This document shows positions 1-10,000 of a stretch of DNA of 64,000 nucleotides, one piece after another. Position 1 is the stretch's first letter. The number at the start of each line of letters is the position of its first letter. The position numbers and the translations under genes are program-made. The notes below the pieces were generated by a model. That model had not been told where the DNA came from. It did no database searches and saw nothing but the letters and a program-made list of their open reading frames with translations. Source of the DNA: Jeotgalicoccus aerolatus (GTDB lineage: Bacteria > Bacillota > Bacilli > Staphylococcales > Salinicoccaceae); assembly GCF_014635205.1 (NCBI RefSeq), contig NZ_BMCN01000001.1, forward strand, positions 186,001 through 250,000. Direction: 5' to 3'.

Positions 1-889
1 TTTTTCTTGCGACTGTTTCCGGGCTGCCGACATATAAAGCGCCTTCCGGATCGCACATGACATCGAAGGCTTCTCTTGTATATTCTCCCCAGCCGCGTTC
101 GCGTCCGAGTTTCGACATCGATGTCGATATAGAAGGGAAGAATAAATCCCGTGCTTCGCCGTCTGTATCCCAAATAAATCCATGGGAGTTTGTTGCAACT
201 TTCAGCTTACTCTTATCGTGACCGGATGCTTCACCGATTTGACGGTAAAAGTCTGCGATTCTTGCGAATTGAAATGGGCTGCCGCCAATTATCGCGAGGA
301 CTAAAGGTAAACCGAGTTCGGCTGCACGTTTAGCGGATTGAGGTGTACCGCCGCTCGCGATCCAAATCGGGATTTGATCCTGGACCGGTTTAGGGAAAAT
401 TTCTGCATCTTTAAGTTCAGGTCTGTGTGTACCGGACCAGTTAATCTTACCGCCTTTTTGCAGCGTTAACAGCAGGTCCAGTTTTTCATTAAACAGCGTA
501 TCGTAGTCGTTTAAATCGTAACCAAACAATGGAAATGATTCGATAAACGACCCGCGTCCTGCCATAATTTCAGCACGGCCGTTTGAAATGCCGTCGAGTG
601 TAGAGAAGCGTTCATAGACGCGGACGGGATCGTCTGAAGACAGGACGGTGACACCGCTCGACAGTTTGATATTTTTACTGACCGCAGCGCCTGCTGCCAG
701 CACAACGTCCGGTGCACTGACCGCATAGTCATTTCTGTGGTGTTCACCGACAGTAAATACATCGAGACCCACGCGGTCTGCTGCTTCTATTTCTCGTACG
801 AGTTCCTGCAGGCGTTCTGCATGAGTGATTGTTCGACCTGTTTGAGGGTTTAAGACCGCATCGCCAAACGTATTAATTCCAAGTTCCAT
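1..889 (-). CDS. LLM-class flavin-dependent oxidoreductase (partial, C-terminus off the left edge)
   Basis: Reading the minus strand from an ATG at 889 gives an uninterrupted frame of about 296 codons that runs off the window edge. It begins MELGINTFGD and contains VGEHHRNDYAVSAP, GRAEIMAGRGSF and PIWIASGGTPQSAKRAA, the layout of bacterial luciferase-like monooxygenases (TIM barrel, FMN bound). These enzymes use reduced flavin and oxygen on various small substrates; the substrate cannot be read here. Family members are usually about 340-350 residues, so some 50 residues are missing. A GGAGG sits 5 nt upstream of the start. The gene points away from uspA across a short gap that holds the uspA terminator. 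Family call is firm, function open. Confidence 0.88.
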   Translation of the reverse strand, partial: MELGINTFGDAVLNPQTGRTITHAERLQELVREIEAADRVGLDVFTVGEHHRNDYAVSAPDVVLAAGAAVSKNIKLSSGVTVLSSDDPVRVYERFSTLDGISNGRAEIMAGRGSFIESFPLFGYDLNDYDTLFNEKLDLLLTLQKGGKINWSGTHRPELKDAEIFPKPVQDQIPIWIASGGTPQSAKRAAELGLPLVLAIIGGSPFQFARIADFYRQIGEASGHDKSKLKVATNSHGFIWDTDGEARDLFFPSISTSMSKLGRERGWGEYTREAFDVMCDPEGALYVGSPETVARK

Positions 890-931
890 AATAACCTCCG
901 CTAGTAATTTTCTTAAGTTTATACGATTTAT

Positions 932-968
932 TCAAAATAAAAAAGCAACGAGCCTCGGAATGAGGCTC
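932..968 (-). terminator. Rho-independent terminator of uspA
   Basis: On the minus strand GAGCCTC-loop-GAGGCTC (950-968) is followed by a T-rich run (complement of 932-946). It lies about 28 bp after the uspA stop codon. Confidence 0.75.
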
Positions 969-995
969 ATTACTCTTTAAATGATAGTTTTAACT

Positions 996-1493
996 TTAGC
1001 GGTTTTCTTTCATAAACTCTTCAGTCGCTACAAGCGGCTCAAAGTCTGTAGGTAATGTTTCAGTACGTACGACGAGCACGTCACATTTAGCATTTCTGAC
1101 GATTGCTTCGGATACTGACCCGATAATGAAACGCTCTACTGCGTTTAGACCAGTCGAACCACAGGCAATCAAATCTGCGCCGATTTTTTCTACTGCTTTT
1201 TTAGGAATAATAGATTTTGGAGAACCGTAGTCGATAATTTTCTCTACATGTTCAACGCCTTTATCCATCGCGGCTTTCTCATATCCGTCTAACAGTTTCT
1301 GAGCAAATTCATTTGCACGAGCTGAAATCGAGCGGTCATAAGCCTCAACAGATGCGAATGAACGCGTGTCGATTACGTTGATAATTGAAAGTTTTGAGTT
1401 GTTACGTTTGGCAGCTTCGACTGCTTTCTGGAATGCCCATTCTGCTTCATGTGAACCGTCTACTGCAACTAGGATGTTTTGATACTGTAACAT
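996..1493 (-). CDS. Universal stress protein, UspA family
   Basis: 165 residues, a single Usp domain. N-terminal ILVAVDGS strand/loop and the ATP-binding signature G112-x2-G115-x9-G125-S are present, so this is an ATP-binding type Usp protein. Family role: cytoplasmic stress-survival protein, often homodimeric, with no defined reaction. It is divergent from ald across about 145 bp, an arrangement also seen in staphylococci where a usp gene flanks ald. On the minus strand TTGAGA and an extended TGGTATAGT (about 1528-1553) could be its promoter, but the spacing is short. Confidence 0.93.
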   Translation of the reverse strand: MLQYQNILVAVDGSHEAEWAFQKAVEAAKRNNSKLSIINVIDTRSFASVEAYDRSISARANEFAQKLLDGYEKAAMDKGVEHVEKIIDYGSPKSIIPKKAVEKIGADLIACGSTGLNAVERFIIGSVSEAIVRNAKCDVLVVRTETLPTDFEPLVATEEFMKENR

Positions 1494-1637
1494 TTCTAAA
1501 TCAACTCCATTTCTTCTTCTTATTTATACTATACCACATGTATGCGCTCTCAAAACTTATAATATTAAGACAATTTTAGACTAATTTATGAATTATTATG
1601 ATACAATAAATTTGTTTGAGAAAAGGGGGATTTTATA

Positions 1638-2753
1638 ATGATTATTGGAGTACCAAAAGAAGTTAAAAACAATGAAAACAGAGTGGGGCTGACGCCGGGC
1701 GGAGTTTACGCATACGTAAAAGCCGGCCATACTGTTCTCGTTGAAAAAAATGCAGGAAGCGGTTCCTTTTTTGAGGATCAGGCCTATGTTGACATGGGTG
1801 CGAAAATTGTAGATACAGCTGATGAAGCATGGTCTGCAGAAATGGTAGTGAAAGTAAAAGAGCCATTGGCTGAAGAATTCGATCGTATTCAAGAAGATTC
1901 AATTCTCTTTACATATCTCCACCTTGCACCTGAAGAAGCTTTAACACAAGTTTTAGTCGATAAAAAAGTGACGGCGATTGCTTATGAAACAATTCAGCTG
2001 CCTGACGGCTCTCTGCCGCTGCTGGCACCGATGAGTGAAGTGGCAGGACGCATGGCACCGCAAGTCGGTGCAGAACACTTGAAAATTATTAACGGCGGTA
2101 AAGGTATTCTCCTTAGCGGTGTACCGGGCGTTGAGAAAGCTAAAGTTACAATTGTCGGCGGGGGAGCCGCAGGTACAAATGCTGCCAAAATGGCAGTCGG
2201 CCTGGGTGCTGATGTGACAATTTTAGACTTGAATCCAAAACGCTTAAAAGAGCTGGATGATTTATTTGGACCGCGCGTACAGACATTAATGTCGACACCG
2301 CTGAACATTAAAGCATCAGTTGAATCGAGCGACCTTGTTATTGGTGCAGTGCTGATTCCGGGAGCGAAAGCACCTAAATTAGTTACTAAAGAAATGATTA
2401 AGAACATGGCGCCGGGCTCAGTTATCGTCGATATCGCTATCGATCAGGGCGGTATTTTTGAAACGACTGACCGCATTACAACACACGACGATCCGACATA
2501 TGTGAAACACGGTGTCATTCATTACGCTGTGGCAAACATGCCGGGTGCTGTGCCGCGTACATCAACAAATGCGCTGACAAATGCAACACTGCAGTACGGT
2601 TTATTAATTGCAAATAACGGCTACAAAGAGGCAGTGGCTAAAAACCCTGTAATTGCAGGCGGCTTTAACACATTTAAAGGCCATGTCACTTATAAAGCAG
2701 TTGCTGAAGCACAAAACAGAGAATATAAAGATATTCACGATTTACTCGTATAA
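1638..2753 (+). CDS. ald: Alanine dehydrogenase
   Basis: 371 residues, the normal length. Catalyses NAD-dependent oxidative deamination of L-alanine to pyruvate and ammonia, feeding alanine into central carbon metabolism; cytoplasmic hexamer in characterised relatives. Seen in the sequence: [10 protein letters not shown] start, the substrate residues R15, K74 and H95, and the Rossmann loop GGGAAG at 174-179 followed by an acidic strand end (LDLN) that fits NAD. A strong AAGGGGG lies 9 nt upstream of the ATG. Monocistronic, closed by a terminator. The alanine/Na+ symporter about 35 kb away could supply its substrate. Confidence 0.97.
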   Translation: MIIGVPKEVKNNENRVGLTPGGVYAYVKAGHTVLVEKNAGSGSFFEDQAYVDMGAKIVDTADEAWSAEMVVKVKEPLAEEFDRIQEDSILFTYLHLAPEEALTQVLVDKKVTAIAYETIQLPDGSLPLLAPMSEVAGRMAPQVGAEHLKIINGGKGILLSGVPGVEKAKVTIVGGGAAGTNAAKMAVGLGADVTILDLNPKRLKELDDLFGPRVQTLMSTPLNIKASVESSDLVIGAVLIPGAKAPKLVTKEMIKNMAPGSVIVDIAIDQGGIFETTDRITTHDDPTYVKHGVIHYAVANMPGAVPRTSTNALTNATLQYGLLIANNGYKEAVAKNPVIAGGFNTFKGHVTYKAVAEAQNREYKDIHDLLV

Positions 2754-2761
2754 AGTAAAAG

Positions 2762-2785
2762 AGCAGCCCAGCGGCTGCTTTTTTT
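2762..2785 (+). terminator. Terminator after ald
   Basis: AGCAGCC-CAGC-GGCTGCT followed by seven T. It sits between ald and the convergent unknown gene, and an A-rich left flank may let it act in both directions. Confidence 0.85.
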
Positions 2786-2813
2786 ATTTGGATTTTGACA
2801 CTATTCCATTCAA

Positions 2814-3389
2814 TTATTTCTCTATTACGGTTACATCAAAGGGAATACTTTTCTTCAAGTCTTCAAGCTGCTCCGGCCGAATCAGCGGAATAATGGATAA
2901 GCGCTTTTTAACATGCATTTTTAATTTAGCTAAAGGCTGTAAAGCTTTAAAATCTTTAATATCGATATCCCTGAGATCATACATGACACCGGACACATCT
3001 TTTTCGATAAAAATCTCAGCCAGCCTGCTATGTAAAAAGTAAGGTACTTGAGTAAAGGCATGGCCGATAATAAAATGCTTATTTTTAATTTCGTTAGATA
3101 AAGTCTCAAGCAATACAGTATCTACGTCATGATAGTCGCGGGTAAACACCTGATCGATAATATAACCGTCAGCATCCTGGTGACTTCTGATCGTCTCGAT
3201 TAAAGTATTTTCAACCATAAAGCGATTTGATTCGTAAAAGTTATTGACCGTAATGAAAATTTCATTGTCCGGTGTAAGTTCGCGCTGCATTTTAGGCAGG
3301 ATTAAATTCGGCGTATTAAAATCGGGATAGGAAAACAGTACGGGCTGGGCTTCTATCGTCAGTTCATGTGTTAAATATATTTGTTTCAT
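2814..3389 (-). CDS. Conserved-looking protein of unknown function, 191 aa
   Basis: I do not recognise this protein. The open frame reaches back to 3515, but the start at 3389 (MKQIYLTHEL) is chosen because it has an AGGAG 10 nt upstream and the longer N-terminus looks non-coding and would overlap the next gene. It is a soluble alpha/beta-looking protein, no signal peptide or membrane segment, with an unusual DYHDVDTV / GHAFTQVPYFLHSRLAEIF middle part and an FDVTVIEK tail. The composition (alternating hydrophobic strands and acidic loops) suggests a folded domain. It is convergent with ald and divergent from ytkL, close to genes for carbon and nucleotide metabolism; no function is inferred. 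Confidence 0.7.
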   Translation of the reverse strand: MKQIYLTHELTIEAQPVLFSYPDFNTPNLILPKMQRELTPDNEIFITVNNFYESNRFMVENTLIETIRSHQDADGYIIDQVFTRDYHDVDTVLLETLSNEIKNKHFIIGHAFTQVPYFLHSRLAEIFIEKDVSGVMYDLRDIDIKDFKALQPLAKLKMHVKKRLSIIPLIRPEQLEDLKKSIPFDVTVIEK

Positions 3390-3491
3390 TAACAAACAGC
3401 TCCTTATAAAAAATGTTCTATATATATGATTATTAAAAAGTGATTCAGGGAATAGAAAATTATTAACCAAAAGAAAACAGGAGTGGTAATT

Positions 3492-4178
3492 TTGACTGTA
3501 AAATATCATGGACATTCAGTATTGTCATTTAATAGTAACGATACGGACGTGATTATCGACCCATTTATTAGCGGCAACGAATTAACAGATTTAACTGCTG
3601 CTGATGTTAAAGCTGATTATATTATACTAACACACGGCCACAATGACCACGTAGGCGATACGATTGACATTGCAAAAAATAATGATGCAACGGTCATTGC
3701 ACCGGTAGAACTTGCCAATTATTTAGACGGCCAGGGCTTAAAAACTGTCGGTATGAATACCGGCGGGGAAGGCGAATACGAATTTGGCAAAGTAAAATTC
3801 GTCCATGCCTTCCACACGTCGAGCTTTACCGATGAAGATGGTGTGGCACACTACACCGGTGAACCGATGGGTCTGATTTTAACAATTAACGGTAAGAAAG
3901 TATACGTAACAGGAGATACAGGCTTATTCGGCGATATGGAGCTTATTTCAAAAACAAACGGTCCAATCGACGTCTGCTTTATTCCAATCGGCGACCATTT
4001 TACTATGGGTGTTGACGATGCGGCATACGCAGTTAATAAACTGATTAAACCGATTATAGCAGTGCCGGTTCATTACGATACTTTCCCGCCGATTAAACAG
4101 GATCCGGAAGACTTTAAAAACAAAATCGATACCGCTTGCCAGATTTTAAAACCGGGCCAGGCAGTCGAATTTTCATAA
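3492..4178 (+). CDS. ytkL: Metallo-beta-lactamase-fold hydrolase, UPF0173 / YtkL family
   Basis: 228 residues from a TTG start at 3492 (MTVKYHGHSV), preferred over the GTG at 3483 because AGGAG at 3479-3483 lies 8 nt before the TTG and overlaps the GTG. The zinc-binding motif THGHNDH, then FHTSSFT, VTGDTGLFGDM and the late VPVHYDTFP histidine show a complete binuclear metal site. Members of this family are compact metal-dependent hydrolases conserved beside ald/ytoI in Bacillales; their substrate is not established. Length and these motifs agree with the staphylococcal protein. Confidence 0.9.
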   Translation: MTVKYHGHSVLSFNSNDTDVIIDPFISGNELTDLTAADVKADYIILTHGHNDHVGDTIDIAKNNDATVIAPVELANYLDGQGLKTVGMNTGGEGEYEFGKVKFVHAFHTSSFTDEDGVAHYTGEPMGLILTINGKKVYVTGDTGLFGDMELISKTNGPIDVCFIPIGDHFTMGVDDAAYAVNKLIKPIIAVPVHYDTFPPIKQDPEDFKNKIDTACQILKPGQAVEFS

Positions 4179-4191
4179 GTAAATGATATTG

Positions 4192-4240
4192 AAGCGGTCT
4201 GGAAATATGTCTGACATATTTCCGGCCGCTTTTTCTTTTT
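4192..4240 (+). terminator. Terminator after ytkL
   Basis: A long stem (AAGCGG and GGAAATATGTC pairing with GACATATTTCC and CCGCTT) followed by TTTTTCTTTTT. Confidence 0.85.
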
Positions 4241-4300
4241 TACAGTTCAATTATTCGTGCTATGATAAATTTAAGGTGAAATAAAGAAACGGGTGAAGAC

Positions 4301-5563
4301 ATGTCGAAACATGAAGATATTTTAAAATATATTAGAGGGCTCCGTGAAGGCAGCAGTTTATCTGTACGGCAAATTTCAGGTTACATGGGAGTGTCTCTCG
4401 GCACGAGTTACCGTGCGATTAAACAGGCGGAACAGGACGGTCTCGTCAAAACGATAGAGCGCGTCGGGACTTTTCGTATCGTGCAGCGTGAAGTGAAGAG
4501 CCACGGTAAAATAATGTTCCGCGAAGTGAACCGGGTCATCCAGGGTACTGTTTTATCGGGTGAAAACTATCTCGATAAAGAAATATCCAGAATATTAATC
4601 GGTGCCATGCAGACTGAAGACCTGGTGAAATATTTAGAACCGAAAGGGCTCTTAATCGTCGGCAACAGAGAAAAGTCTCAGCGAAAAGCGCTTGAAAACG
4701 GCGTCGGCTTATTAATTACCGGCGGCTTTGGCACGGGTGAAGAAATATTGAAACTCGCTGAAGAAAAACAGCTGCCGGTCATTTCAACGACGCACGATTC
4801 ATTTACGTGCGCATCGATTATTCACAGAGAAGTTTACAGCCTGTCGCTGTCACAAAACATCGTCACAGCAGGCAGTTTAATGGTGAGGCAAAAACAATAT
4901 ACGGTCGATATCGAAGATCTCGGCACGGACATTCACCCCGAAGATAAAAATATGATTCTTCTAAACGGCAACCGTTTCGTCGGTGCAATCCGGTCGAGAC
5001 ATTTAGATGAAATGACTAAAGAAAACTATACATCTTATCTGCTGCCGGACTACAGTGCAGAAGAAGATACGACGCTGCTGTCATTAAGGCAAATCATGAG
5101 CTGGCATCAGCTGAATATTATACCCGTCGTAGAATCTGGAGATTACAGGGGAATCGTTCACAGAAGAGAAGTATTTAAAAATATCTCTTCCAGAAACTTA
5201 AAATCAGGCATGTCGACCGATCAGCTGATCGACAGAGAAATTAAAATCGACAGCAGCAAAATTAATATCAGAGCCATGCCTTTTATGACCGATGAATTCG
5301 GTTCCCTGTCTCAAGCTAATTTTATGAGGCTGGCAGAGCGGCTGATTTTAGTCGTCCTGCAGGAAAATCACATTCACAGTTATCACATCGATACTTATAA
5401 TATTATGAACTTTAAAATTGTGCAGCTCTATCAGGAAATCGAGCTGCAGGGCGTAATTATTGATAAGGGCGAGCAGTTTATCCGCCTGGAAATTGTTCTG
5501 AGTGTTCACGGGACGGCGTATTCTAAAGCGACCTTTATGATTCAGCACTTCAATGAGAAATAA
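4301..5563 (+). CDS. ytoI: YtoI-type regulator: HTH, DRTGG, CBS pair, hotdog domain
   Basis: 420 residues, close to the B. subtilis YtoI length. Order: an N-terminal winged helix-turn-helix (about 1-65, SVRQISGYMGVSLGTSYRAI), a DRTGG domain (about 70-180), a CBS-domain pair (about 190-300) and a C-terminal hotdog/thioesterase-like domain (about 310-420). CBS domains usually sense adenosyl nucleotides; with the HTH this suggests a nucleotide-responsive DNA-binding protein. No target is known to me. The neighbours ytpI and nrnA are the same as in Bacillus. It ends in a bidirectional terminator shared with the convergent ytpI. Confidence 0.9.
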   Translation: MSKHEDILKYIRGLREGSSLSVRQISGYMGVSLGTSYRAIKQAEQDGLVKTIERVGTFRIVQREVKSHGKIMFREVNRVIQGTVLSGENYLDKEISRILIGAMQTEDLVKYLEPKGLLIVGNREKSQRKALENGVGLLITGGFGTGEEILKLAEEKQLPVISTTHDSFTCASIIHREVYSLSLSQNIVTAGSLMVRQKQYTVDIEDLGTDIHPEDKNMILLNGNRFVGAIRSRHLDEMTKENYTSYLLPDYSAEEDTTLLSLRQIMSWHQLNIIPVVESGDYRGIVHRREVFKNISSRNLKSGMSTDQLIDREIKIDSSKINIRAMPFMTDEFGSLSQANFMRLAERLILVVLQENHIHSYHIDTYNIMNFKIVQLYQEIELQGVIIDKGEQFIRLEIVLSVHGTAYSKATFMIQHFNEK

Positions 5564-5566
5564 AAT

Positions 5567-5600
5567 AACCGGCTGTGATTAATCACAGCCGGTTTTCTAA
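5567..5600. terminator. Bidirectional terminator between ytoI and ytpI
   Basis: A perfect 28-bp palindrome, AACCGGCTGTGATT and its complement (5567-5594), followed by a T-rich run on the + side and an A-rich left flank, so it can serve both convergent genes. Confidence 0.85.
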
Positions 5601-5613
5601 TACATATGTACGA

Positions 5614-5982
5614 TTATTTTTTGTTCTTTTTGGCTTTATTTGCCTTCATTGCTTCGAATTCTTTCCATGCCTGTTCTTCAATGGGCAGGTTTCCTTTAAA
5701 ATACTTCCGCGCTTTATTAAAATAGAAGAACTGGTAGGCGCCGAGAACGACAAACAGTCCGCCGATTATAAAAGCAACAGTGGTATGGAACTGCAGCATT
5801 GAGTTCAAGCCGAAAACGATCAGGAACAAAGCAAGCCAAATTCTAGCAATACTATTGTAATACGCGCTTCTCACATCGCGGACTGTACGAATTTTTCTTA
5901 CTTTAAAAACGACGAAAAGTATGAATGTGACGACAATCGCTGTGACGAGAAATGACACGGCAAGCGAGTATAAAAATTCCAT
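5614..5982 (-). CDS. ytpI: YtpI-like membrane protein
   Basis: 122 residues with three hydrophobic segments (about 5-27, 48-66, 68-86) and a very basic lysine-rich tail (KANKAKKNKK). Position between ytoI and nrnA matches ytpI of Bacillus, and the size and membrane layout agree. Function is unknown in the family. It is divergent from nrnA over 76 bp. Confidence 0.8.
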   Translation of the reverse strand: MEFLYSLAVSFLVTAIVVTFILFVVFKVRKIRTVRDVRSAYYNSIARIWLALFLIVFGLNSMLQFHTTVAFIIGGLFVVLGAYQFFYFNKARKYFKGNLPIEEQAWKEFEAMKANKAKKNKK

Positions 5983-6058
5983 ACGTTACAACTCCAATCT
6001 CTTATGTAGTATAATTGATAGATGAATGTAAGTAAATTAATATTGAGGAGTTTCACTA

Positions 6059-7015
6059 ATGTTTAATGAATTAACCGGACACTTAAACGACATAAAAACA
6101 CATACCAAAGACGTTTTGGATTTAATAGAAAGACACGATGAGATTGTTATTTTAAGACATCAGAAGCCGGATCCCGACGCTTACGGCGCCCAGCTCGGCT
6201 TAAGAGCATACTTGAGAAATAAATATCCGGATAAAAGCATTCAAGCCCTCGGTGAAGGAGAACCATCACTCAGCTTTTTAGGTGACATGGACCGGGTGAC
6301 GACGATTGAATCCCCGCTCGTCATTGTAGTCGATACAGCAAATACTGACCGCATCGACGGCAGTCTCGATTACGCTAAAAAAGTCGTTAAAATTGACCAT
6401 CACCCGAACGTTGAACTTTACGGCGACGTGTCGATCGTTGAGACCGAAGTGTCCTCAGCCAGCGAACTGATTTACCTGCTGATTCAAAAGTGGGATAAAA
6501 ACAGCATGACCGATGAAGCAGCTGCTTTATTTTATATGGGCATCGTCGGTGATACAGGGCGCTTTTTATACAACAATACGACACAGTTAACCCATGCGGT
6601 GGCATCTAAACTAAAAGAATTCAACTTTGATGCTGCAGGCATGAATAATCTTATGCACCAGTCATCTATTGAGAAATTTAAATATAAAGGCTATTTAATT
6701 CATAATGCTGTTTTTACAAATAGCGGTATCGCTTATGTCTACGTCCCAAAATCTGTCATGGCTGAATACGGACTCAGCGTCAGTGAAGCGGGCCTCGACG
6801 TTAATATTTTTAGAGAAATTGACGAAGTAAAAGTATGGTTTATCGCTTTAGAAGGTGACGGAGAAATCCGCGTACGCCTGCGTTCAAAAGAAGTCGTTAT
6901 TAACGACGTGGCAGCTGTCTTTGACGGCGGGGGGCATCCGCTCGCTTCAGGTGTGCGTGTTAAAGATTTAGACGTGCTCGATGAGCTGATTGCAAAAATT
7001 GAAGAAAAACTGTAA
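6059..7015 (+). CDS. nrnA: DHH/DHHA1 phosphoesterase NrnA (nanoRNase / pAp phosphatase)
   Basis: 318 residues. Degrades short RNA oligonucleotides left by RNases and dephosphorylates pAp in characterised Bacillus orthologues; cytoplasmic, Mn-dependent. Seen: motif RHQKPDPDAYGA (about 33-43), the DHH motif in VKIDHHPN (D113-H114-H115), GIVGDTGRF, and the DHHA1 signature GGGHPLASG near the C-terminus. A TATAAT at 6010-6015 probably starts its transcript. dnaE begins 15 bp after its stop, so the two are co-transcribed, the Bacillales order without the sporulation genes ytrH/ytrI. Confidence 0.95.
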   Translation: MFNELTGHLNDIKTHTKDVLDLIERHDEIVILRHQKPDPDAYGAQLGLRAYLRNKYPDKSIQALGEGEPSLSFLGDMDRVTTIESPLVIVVDTANTDRIDGSLDYAKKVVKIDHHPNVELYGDVSIVETEVSSASELIYLLIQKWDKNSMTDEAAALFYMGIVGDTGRFLYNNTTQLTHAVASKLKEFNFDAAGMNNLMHQSSIEKFKYKGYLIHNAVFTNSGIAYVYVPKSVMAEYGLSVSEAGLDVNIFREIDEVKVWFIALEGDGEIRVRLRSKEVVINDVAAVFDGGGHPLASGVRVKDLDVLDELIAKIEEKL

Positions 7016-7029
7016 GAGTAGGTGTTTCA

Positions 7030-10000
7030 ATGCTTAATTTAAATGTGCACAGCGCCTTTGATTTTTTGAATTCAAATATTACTTTAGACCGGTTATTCAG
7101 CACCTTAAAAAAAGATGGACAGACTGCAGCGGCTGTAACGGACTTAAACCGCATGCATGCCGTTTACCGTTTTATGGCAGCGGCACCGGCGCATAATATT
7201 AAAGCTGTGCCCGGCATGGAAATTATTATTGAAGACGGTATGAACGGAGTACCGCTGGTGCTGCTGGCTAAAAACCGCCAGGGCTATTTGGAACTCGTGC
7301 GCCTCAGCGCCATGCTGTCTTATAAAAATTTAAGCCGGACACCTTTGGCTTTTGCGGCTGAAAATATCCATCAGTGTATCGTAATCGGCAAAACTGAGCA
7401 GTCGCTTGAAATACTTAGCCAGCTGGCGGCAGATGAAGATGATAAATATACAGCACATGATGTAAAGAACGGTGATCACCGCTACGAAAAAGTGTATTTA
7501 AAAGCAGCGCATTACGTTAAACCCGATGAGCGGGGCGCATTGAAAGTGCTGAATGCGATCCGGGACAACGTCAAACTGGATATTGTAAGCGTTGGCAATA
7601 TGTACGGTGATGATTGTATTCAAACGAGTGATATGATTCCAAAAGAGGCTGAAATTTATTTAAAAAATAATCAGGCCGTGCTTGATAAATGCAATGTGCC
7701 GCTGCCCTCAGTTCAGCATACGCTGCCTGTATTTGATAATCCGGATAAGATCAGTTCAAAAGATTACTTAATGAAGCAGCTGAAAGACAAATTTAAACGC
7801 TTTGAAGACAGACCGGATGCAGCTGAATATTTAAAACGGTTAAATTACGAATACGGTATTATTACTGATATGGGCTTTGAAGATTACTTTTTGATTGTGG
7901 CAGATGTTGTGAACTATGCTAAATCAAACGGTATTTACGTCGGGCCGGGCAGGGGGTCGTCCAGTGCCAGTCTCGTGTCCTATCTGTTAAATATTACGGA
8001 AATCGATCCGCTCGAACATCATTTGCTGTTTGAACGTTTTTTAAATCCTGAACGCGTGAATATGCCGGATATTGATATCGATTTTGAAGACTCAAGAAGA
8101 GATGAAGTCGTTGAATACTTAATAGAAAAATACGGGAACATGCGGGTCGCGAACATAATTACATACGGGACTTTAAGCGCCAAAATGGCTGCGCGCGATG
8201 TCGGCCGTGTGTTCGGTTTTACAGATGATGAGCTGAAGATGATCTCAAACCTGGTGCCGGACGAAGCTGGTGCCTCGCTGGAAGATGCTTTTAGCAGCAA
8301 ACAATTTAATACATTACTTGAAGCGGACAGTAAATATAAAGCATTCAAAGATATTACTTTAAAAATCGAAGGACTGCCGAGACATACATCGACTCACGCA
8401 GCGGGTCTTTTGTTAAGCAGCGAGACGCTGACTAAAAACGTGCCGGTCATTTTTTCAGAAGGGCATGTGATGAGCCAGTGGCCAATGAAAGATGTTGAAG
8501 CGGCCGGGCTTTTAAAAATTGATCTGCTCGGTTTAAAAAACTTATCTTTAATCCGCTATATGGTCAGCAGCATTCACCGCACCGATAAATCTTTTTCACT
8601 AAATTCTATTCAAGAAGATCCGCGCGTCTATAAAATGCTGTCAAAAGGGCTGACATTAGGTACTTTTCAGCTGGAGTCCGCGGGGATCCGCAGGGTCATT
8701 GAAAACTTTAAGCCTGAAAGTCTAAAAGACCTGGCAGCGGTTCTGGCACTCTACCGGCCGGGTCCAATGAAAGAAATCGATAACTTTATCTACAGAAAAG
8801 AGCACCCGGAAACGATTAAATATCCCCACGAAGATTTAGAGGATATTTTAAAAGAAACATTCGGCGTCATCGTCTATCAGGAACAGATTATGCAGATTGC
8901 CGGTAAAATTGCCGGTTTCAGTTACGGCGAGGCAGATATTTTAAGGCGTGCCATGGGCAAAAAAGACAGAGCAGCACTGACCAACGAACGCACGCACTTT
9001 ATAGACGGCGCTGTTAAGCAGAAATACAGCACACAGCTTGCAGAAGATATTTTTGATTTGATTATGGAATTTGCGGACTACGGTTTCGTCAAAAGCCACG
9101 CGGTCGCATACGGTCAAGTGGCTTATACGATGGCCTATATCAAACTGCATTATCCCGAATATTTTTACGCAGTCATTTTAACGCACCACCGGAGCAACGA
9201 TGAGAAAATCAGTCAGCTGCTCAGTGAATTAAAAGTAATGCGGATTCAGCTGCAGCCGCCTGATATTAATCAGTCTCTGTGGCAAAACACTAAAGACGAA
9301 GGGATATTGCTCGGTTTCTCTATGATCAGCGGTATTTCAAAACCTTTATATGAAGCCATAGTCAATGCTAAAAAAGCCGAAGGGCCTTTTAAAGATATTT
9401 TTGATTTGACGGCACGAACCGATTTTAAATTCAATGAGAAGATACTCAGGAATTTAATTATGTCAGGTGCACTCGATTCGTTCGAAGAAAACCGCAAGAC
9501 GATGCTGCAGACGATACCGGATGTCTTATCGACGGTCAGTGACGGATATCAGCACGACTCGTTCTTAAGCTCCCTCGGTTTTAATCTTAAAAAGGAATAT
9601 CATTACGCAGAAGAAATGAGCGGACTTGAAAAGATTGAAGGCGAGAAGGAAGCGCTCGGTTTTTATATTTCAACGCATCCGGTTTTATTAAAACACCAGG
9701 CGCTGGAATTTATACCGTTTTCGCTGATTCACCATAAGAGAAAGTACGGCAAGTATTTACTCTGCATCGAGGATTACCGGACGATTAAAGTGAAAAAGAC
9801 CGGTCAAAATATGGCTTTTCTGACTTTAACGGACGGTCATTCGACGATCGACGGCGTCCTGTTTGCTAAAGAGTACTTTAAGTATCATCCGCTCTTACAG
9901 CATTCGCTCGTCGCAGCTTCAGCGACATACGGCATGAGGCAGGGGAAACCGCAGCTTGTCATTGATGAATTGTATTCACTTGACGACTATGTTCAGAATT

